Source: Gnetum montanum
Lineage: Eukaryota; Streptophyta; Gnetopsida; Gnetales; Gnetaceae
NCBI GenBank assembly: GCA_015680685.1
Contig: MNCI01007578.1
Span: 200,007 to 264,006, forward strand
DNA: 64,000 nt
Reading direction: 5' to 3'
Every line of letters begins with the position of its first letter. Positions within the stretch are counted from its first letter, which is position 1. Position numbers and translations under genes: made by a program. The notes beneath the pieces are model-generated. The model did not search any database. It had not been told where the DNA came from and was given only the letters and a program-made list of their open reading frames with translations. Below are positions 59,363 through 64,000 of this stretch, piece by piece.

Positions 59363-59440
59363 GGTGATAGATTGTGTATGTAATATAGTTTGAGCGTGCG
59401 AAATTGATGTACTGGGCAACGTACAGTGTATGTGCTTCAA

Positions 59441-59739
59441 CCGGCAATGTGTAATAGCTGTGTACAGCGTATATGTACAGCGTATGTGGCCGGCGTAGAC
59501 GCTAGGTGTGCAGCGTATATGGTCTGCAGGTAGTGTAGGCGCTAAGTGTTCAACGTAGACGCTGGGCTAAGTGCAGCGTAAACGCTGGCGTAAATGTCAG
59601 CGTAGACTCTGGGGTTTCTGATCGCAGCGCAAACGCTTGGAAGGTTGACAGCATAGACGCTAAGCCGAGGGTTTAAACAATGCAGCGAAAACGCTGATGA
59701 GCGTAGACACTGAGGAGCGTATGGTCAAGTTCAAGCGGA
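59441..59739 (-). promoter_or_regulatory. Element B leader with GCGTA-ACGC motifs
   Basis: Between PBS and gag, at least ten variants of GCGTA[GATC]ACGCT occur (for example around 59,485, 59,497, 59,577, 59,591, 59,700). The leader of A carries its own motif at the same place. Transcribed in the genomic RNA, so a packaging or RNA role is also possible. Confidence 0.65.
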
Positions 59740-59758
59740 GGCCCTCCTTCTAGCGCCA
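59740..59758 (-). other. Element B primer binding site
   Basis: TGGCGCTAGAAGGAGGGCC on minus, five bases after the 5' LTR. It begins TGGCGC as expected for pairing with a tRNA ..GCGCCA 3' end; I could not name the tRNA. A related site is seen in A at 4,701-4,740. Confidence 0.75.
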
Positions 59759-59763
59759 AAATC

Positions 59764-61377
59764 TGTACCGCCTGAAATCGTTGGTCCCTGGCTGGAACGA
59801 GGAATAGAGACCGCGGGATCGTAGGACGAGCACAGATGACCCCACCTTCGCCTGAGGGCATGCTGGAATGCACGAAGGTAGGGTACCTTGGGTGGTCCGC
59901 ACGCGGATCAGACAAGGATTTCCCCGAGCGCCACCGAAGTGTTATACCCTGGGTTATGCGTAAATGGAGCGTAAACAGTGAAACGGACGCAAACAGAGTG
60001 TAAGCGTAAACGGGCGTAAACAGGTTCAGGTGTAAACAGCGTAAACAAATATAGGCACTGCGTAAGCGTAGACAACAGCGTGAACAGCATAAACGAGCAT
60101 AAAGAGCGTAAACAGATGTAAACGGTGTAACCAATGTGGGCATATACGGACGCCAACGAAGTGTGAACGAACAGGCGTAAATGAAGCGTGGGCCAAATTG
60201 ACATAAAACTGTAAAAGAACTTGCAACAAGCGTAAACAGTGGATTACGCTAAGTGTGACCCTGAACACAGCGTAAGCAGGGTGTTAACCCGAGCATACAG
60301 CGTAACAGGGCGTAAACTGGGTGTAAGGCGTAAACAGAATACCGACAGCGTAAACAGCGTGAACAGGGCGTAAATGTGAGTGTAAACAAGGACATGCAAT
60401 AAATCAGCGTAAATTGTATTATGAAGTGAGTGTAATGCACCGGTCTAGACGTAGTTGTGGCTGAACACAAGGCGGACGTAAAGCCCCGGTGAGTGCAAGG
60501 ATGCTGCTGGTTCACACGGTAGGCGGAGCGTAGATTGTGCTCAGCGTACAGAACTTCCAGCGTAAGCGTAAGCGTAAGAGGCTTTTGGGCTCTGGCTCAC
60601 AGCGTAACAACGTAATTGCTCTTAGGTCTGCTCTGGTAAATTTTTTCTGACCTTGTATTTACGGAAAACTGGGCTATTTATAGGGTTAGGGTTACCGGGA
60701 AAATCGGGCTGGGAGACACGTGGTGTATTGACTGGGCGTTACAATTTAGAAACTTGATATACGCTAGGCGTATACGCTACAACAGGCCAGTGTATATGCT
60801 GGGTGTCTACGCTAGACTTGCTAGGCATGTGAACTTGTATGGACGCTGGGTGTATACGCTGGGGCGTGTACGCTGATGGATGCTGGCGTATACGCTGGAG
60901 CGTATACGCTGATGGATACTTGACGTCGACTTGCTTCAATTCTTGCTCCTGTTGCACCTACTAAGCGTACATGTTGAGGCGTGCATGCTGGTCATCAGGC
61001 GCATACGCCAGGCGTAGACGCTGGGCGTAGACACTGATGGATGCTGGCGTATACGCTGATGAATGCTAGACGTACATGCTGGGCGTGTACGCCGGAGGGG
61101 TGTCCACTTGCTTTAATCTTTGCCTTCTGGTGTTATCTTCAGGCTGTCATTGGAGATCCTGTCGTCGAGCGTGTGTGGTGCCTGGGCGTATACGCCGGAG
61201 AGCCGAGCATATACGCTGATGTGCCAGGCGTATACACTGAAATGTTGGACATATACGCTGGTGCCATGTACTTAGTGAAAACTAAGTGTTATGATCATGC
61301 AACCGGCATTGTTCATGAATTCGAAGGTCCGGTTTGGTGTCGGACAAGTACTAAGCTCCGATTTTTGTGGTGTTTCA
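59764..61377 (-). repeat. Element B 5' LTR
   Basis: 1,614 bp, plus-strand ends TGTACC...TTTCA. TATA on minus at plus 60,674-60,683; palindrome cluster 60,755-61,265. It is followed by the CCACC duplication (61,378-61,382). Confidence 0.92.
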
Positions 61378-61382
61378 CCACC

Positions 61383-61760
61383 AATAGCAATAAGCTTACT
61401 ACCCAAGTGGAACTCCTCCATAAATTTATGAACAATACCAATAGTGGTACCAACCACAATTATGGAGAAGGCCACTACCAAGGCAGTAATACCCTTATAA
61501 GCAACTAGATCCATATAGGTATTATGTTTAGCAACCTATCTCTCCAAGAAGTTTTGCAAGCCATACCTCATTTCAAGATCACTATTACCCTCCAAAGTAC
61601 CACTGAACACATTCACCATCTACTCAAGGGTAAAACCCATATCCATACCACCCTACACATCTATCTACACACACACCTCCACCTTCAACCTAGTTACCTC
61701 TTGCTCTATCCATGTAGGATGAGATTTCTTCATAGCCACAAAAATGAAATGCTATGAGGG
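61383..61760 (+). pseudogene. D2 gag, continuation after element B
   Basis: Removing B and one CCACC rejoins D2 sequence. The reading N-S-N-K-L-T-T-Q and the Asn/Gly/His/Thr-rich and Pro/His-rich stretches that follow resemble the low-complexity C-terminal tail of C gag. The end is uncertain; it runs into the F LTR region. Confidence 0.45.
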
Positions 61761-61859
61761 CTATACATTCATAATTGGCTTTCTAGCTGAGTGATTTGGA
61801 CAATCAATCTAGAAAAAGACCCTTCTTCCAGTCTAGCAGTCCTCTCTGAAACACCCCAA

Positions 61860-63300
61860 AATTCAAAGACATGCTTGCTTCACCAGGTCTTTGCAAATCA
61901 CGCAGCGTTACAGCAGCTCTTTAGGAGGAGAATGCTCTGAATTTAGGCCAGCCAGTTTGGCAAATTTTCTACTTTGGGTGTAAACAGGCTCTATGTATCA
62001 TCTTGCCTGCCAACCTAAGTAGTTTACCTAGCCGATAGCCTACTCAAAAGCAATGCGCGGAGGTTTTAGCAGTGTTCAGGATGCGCGAAATAGTTTAGCA
62101 AGTTTTCTAAGTAACAAAGTCTACTACGCTACACTACGCCTCGCTATGTAGTGTAGCAAGCTTCAAAAAATGTTTACGGAATCAAAGTGCTACGCTACAC
62201 TATGTAGTGTAGCACAGCGTAGCAAAAGCTGGACAATCAATCCCCCTCACCTGACTTCAAGCCCTTCAGCAATGTCTCCTTCCGTCAGAAAGCGACAAAC
62301 TTGGCAAAAAATAGGCCATGTTTACTACTACGCTATGCTAAGCTACATGGTGTAGCAAGGCATAGCAATTCTGCAGAAGTGACAGAAGGAAACTCAAAGG
62401 GCAGGATCACCATGTTCGTAAGTGTCGCAGTGCAAGGTAGAGTTTGCATATTGGCAAATTTTTTGTGACTAAGACAGGTTGCTACACTATCCTACGCTAC
62501 ATAGCGTAGCAAACATACAATGCACATGTAGCGAAACACGTGACAAGATGTTATGCCACACCAAACATGCTACGCTACAAAGAATAGCAAGACGTGGCAA
62601 GCAGTTACACAACATCAATGCACTTCACCTAATTGCATTGTTGCTCTGACAGCATAATTACAATGCAATTGGTTTGTAATTATGGCATGCTAGGCTTGCC
62701 CAATGGTCATGCAGGGACGTGTAGCATAGACAAGTCAGCATAGGCCCAAGGCATGTGGCATTCAAACCGCATCTTTCATGTGCCCTTGGTCCTATAAATA
62801 CCCTAGTGAACAATGCTAAAAAGGGCGTCTAGCACTTAGGCTCTCTTTTCACACTTTCGGTTCTAATTTTTTGAGCAGTCTAGTTGACTAAAAATTTTGT
62901 TGGCTAACAAGCAAGCAAGATAGCATTGTAACCTCGAGCATCGTAAGCTTCCTATTTTGAAACTGAAAAAAGTTAGCACTCTCTGTTGGCATTTTGCTCT
63001 ACCCTTGTCTACCACCTTGGTAGCACTTTACATTGTTAATGCTTGAGCCTACGTTGAAGCACATAGCCATCTTTCTCTACACATCCTGGTTACTCTCGGT
63101 ATCCCTGCATCTCCCTATGCAACCGACTATATCCATTTTGACAAAGCAAAGTTGTAGGTTCGAAGTGGTGCATTTTTCTAATTGTAGTTCATTTTGTCTC
63201 TTGCTTACTATTGCATTTTTACATTATTTTCTACCGCTTTTACATTCAAGCGTTGTTTTTACAAGTTCAGTTTCATTTTTAAATCACACATTGCAAAAGG
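61860..63300 (+). repeat. F: LTR-like region with GTGTAGC inverted repeats
   Basis: Palindromic motifs at 62,120-62,590 are followed by CTATAAATA (62,793-62,801) and a T-rich transcribed part, the layout of a plus-strand LTR. Ends could not be fixed because the second LTR is outside the window. No gene recognised inside. Confidence 0.5.
62120..62590 (+). promoter_or_regulatory. F inverted-repeat cluster (GCTACACTA/TAGTGTAGC)
   Basis: GCTACACTATGTAGTGTAGC (62,194-62,213) has 9-bp arms; related CTACGCTACA/TGTAGCGTAGC copies lie near 62,123-62,158, 62,325-62,365, 62,480-62,510 and 62,568-62,590. They precede the TATA box at 62,793 by 200-650 bp. Confidence 0.65.
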
Positions 63301-63302
63301 CT

Positions 63303-63905
63303 ATATCAATGTCGACTAAGTCCCTGTCTAATCGACCATACCATTCAGGGCACCCCGTTTCCATCCCATCCAGCATAGCCCTCCCACGGAAATAGGGTCA
63401 AGAATGTTAGTGGCCGCCGACACCTCAGTGTTTTCTAGCTATCGATGTTTTCGGTTGCTACACTCTCCAACCCTCACAATCTAGTCCAGCTGATCGTCTT
63501 GCATCTCCAATACCCTCATCCTCTACATCAAATACCTTTGAGTGCCCTTCAAACCAAGTGCTACCTTGAATTCATACTATAATGCTAACTCATGCTATTC
63601 CTAACTGGATCAAGGTTGGTAATATTTCCATGAAAAGATCTTATCTAAGAAGTCCACTCATTTACCTGTAGATCGTTGGACATGAGCCATGCAAGGCTCT
63701 TCTTGGCTCTATTTTTGGTGTTAATCTCATCTCCCATGACATGTACAAGGCTTGGAACCTACCACCTCTCAAGAAGAGCAACATCTATCTAGAATTAGTA
63801 AATTAGTTAATTACTATCCCTCTAGGATTAGTAGAGGACATTATAACCATAGTTTGTGGGTGGTCCTATCCTCCTAATTTTCTAGTGATTAAGGTTGAAA
63901 ACTGC
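63303..63905 (+). pseudogene. F protease relic with short N-terminal region
   Basis: From 63,603 the reading N-W-I-K-V-G-N-I-S-M-K, then C-K-A-L-L-G-S, G-V-N-L-I-S-H-D-M-Y, N-L-P-P-L-K-K-S-N-I-Y, I-T-I-P-L-G-L-V-E-D and W-S-Y-P-x-N-F-L-V-I-K parallels the E protease (39,440-39,745). The catalytic Asp appears replaced in this copy (L-L-G-S for L-L-D-x-G). Only about 300 bp, Ser/Pro-rich and starting at ATG 63,308, separate it from the LTR-like region, again with no visible gag. 63,906-64,000 shows nothing further. Confidence 0.55.
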
Positions 63906-64000
63906 AAAGTGGCTTTTCCATCATTATGAGAAGTGCTTGGTTAAGCACAATCAATGCATGTATGGGTATAAGGGACCTATCTCTAGAAATACCCAAAGAA

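Larger units (their letters stand above)
43180..61377 (-). mobile_element. Element B: complete 18.2-kb Tat-type Ty3/Gypsy element
   Basis: 18,198 bp between CCACC duplications. Minus-strand order: 5' LTR, PBS, motif-rich leader, gag-protease (59,362-55,280), [antisense gene on plus, 50,298-54,689], RT-RNase H-second RNase H-integrase (49,673-46,179), 3' UTR, PPT, 3' LTR. The large size, extra RNase H and extra gene fit the Tat (Ogre-like) branch. In a 120-bp LTR comparison (44,041-44,160 against 60,627-60,746) six differences were seen, all transitions, so it is the youngest insertion here. Coding frames have stops but no frameshift that I could find. Confidence 0.93.

Noticed and set aside
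63303-63395. Short plus frame with a Ser/Pro-rich start considered as a complete gag
   Set aside because: Too short, with no gag motif and a stop after about 30 codons; treated as the leader region of the F protease.
1-64000. tRNA, rRNA, snRNA or microRNA genes
   Set aside because: No cloverleaf with A/B boxes, rRNA stretch or convincing precursor hairpin was seen; tRNA-like matches are limited to primer binding sites, and the long inverted repeats are LTR motifs.

Overview
This is a plant nuclear genome window made almost entirely of nested, decayed retrotransposons. The signs are Ty3/Gypsy and Copia proteins, a tRNA-iMet-type primer site, an RTE-type LINE, long LTRs, GT-AG introns and no recognisable host gene, tRNA, rRNA or prokaryotic feature. 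Most of it is AT-rich and full of stops and indels. The exception is 43.2-61.4 kb, a much younger and more GC/CpG-rich insertion. The depth of nesting suggests a large, repeat-rich seed-plant genome; I cannot name the species.

Layout. Minus-strand gag scrap (1-0.86 kb); Copia relic (0.87-3.7 kb); an old Tat-type Ty3/Gypsy copy, 'A', on + (PBS 4.7 kb, gag 5.6-7.5 kb, protease to 9.0 kb, antisense gene 14.7-9.8 kb, ~190-bp tandem array from 23.6 kb). A is interrupted by element 'C' (15,115-23,584, minus, TSD TTGGG), by a probable solo LTR (25,944-28,877) and by element 'E' (from 29,028, minus). E carries a C-family 3' LTR (D1), an RTE LINE and its own pol/protease (36.3-39.75 kb). Its right LTR is cut at 40,206 by another C-family copy, 'D2' (+). 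D2 gag is split by element 'B' (43,180-61,377, minus, TSD CCACC). Beyond D2 lies a last LTR plus protease, 'F' (to 64 kb).

The most interesting content is in B. Between protease and reverse transcriptase, on the opposite strand, lies an eight-exon, ~1,030-codon gene with GT-AG introns in consistent phases. The ancient copy A carries the same gene, with the same exon order and phases, also antisense. Element C carries what looks like a distant relative in sense orientation and apparently without introns. The N-terminal half resembles the 'putative plant transposon protein' domain; the C-terminal part is coiled-coil-like with an acidic tail.

A second theme is that most LTRs here carry a cluster of short, family-specific inverted repeats just upstream of the TATA box. 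Examples are CAGCGTATACGCTG in B, TGCGATATCGCA in C, GATGCATC/GGCCTC types in D, GGAAGTT/AACTTCC in E and GCTACACTA/TAGTGTAGC in F. In B the motif recurs in the leader after the PBS and around the promoter and first intron of the antisense gene; in A a different motif (CCATGCT/AGCATGG) occupies equivalent places. A testable idea is that the extra gene encodes a factor recognising its own element's repeats, comparable in logic to VANC proteins of VANDAL elements. That is inference, not shown by the sequence.
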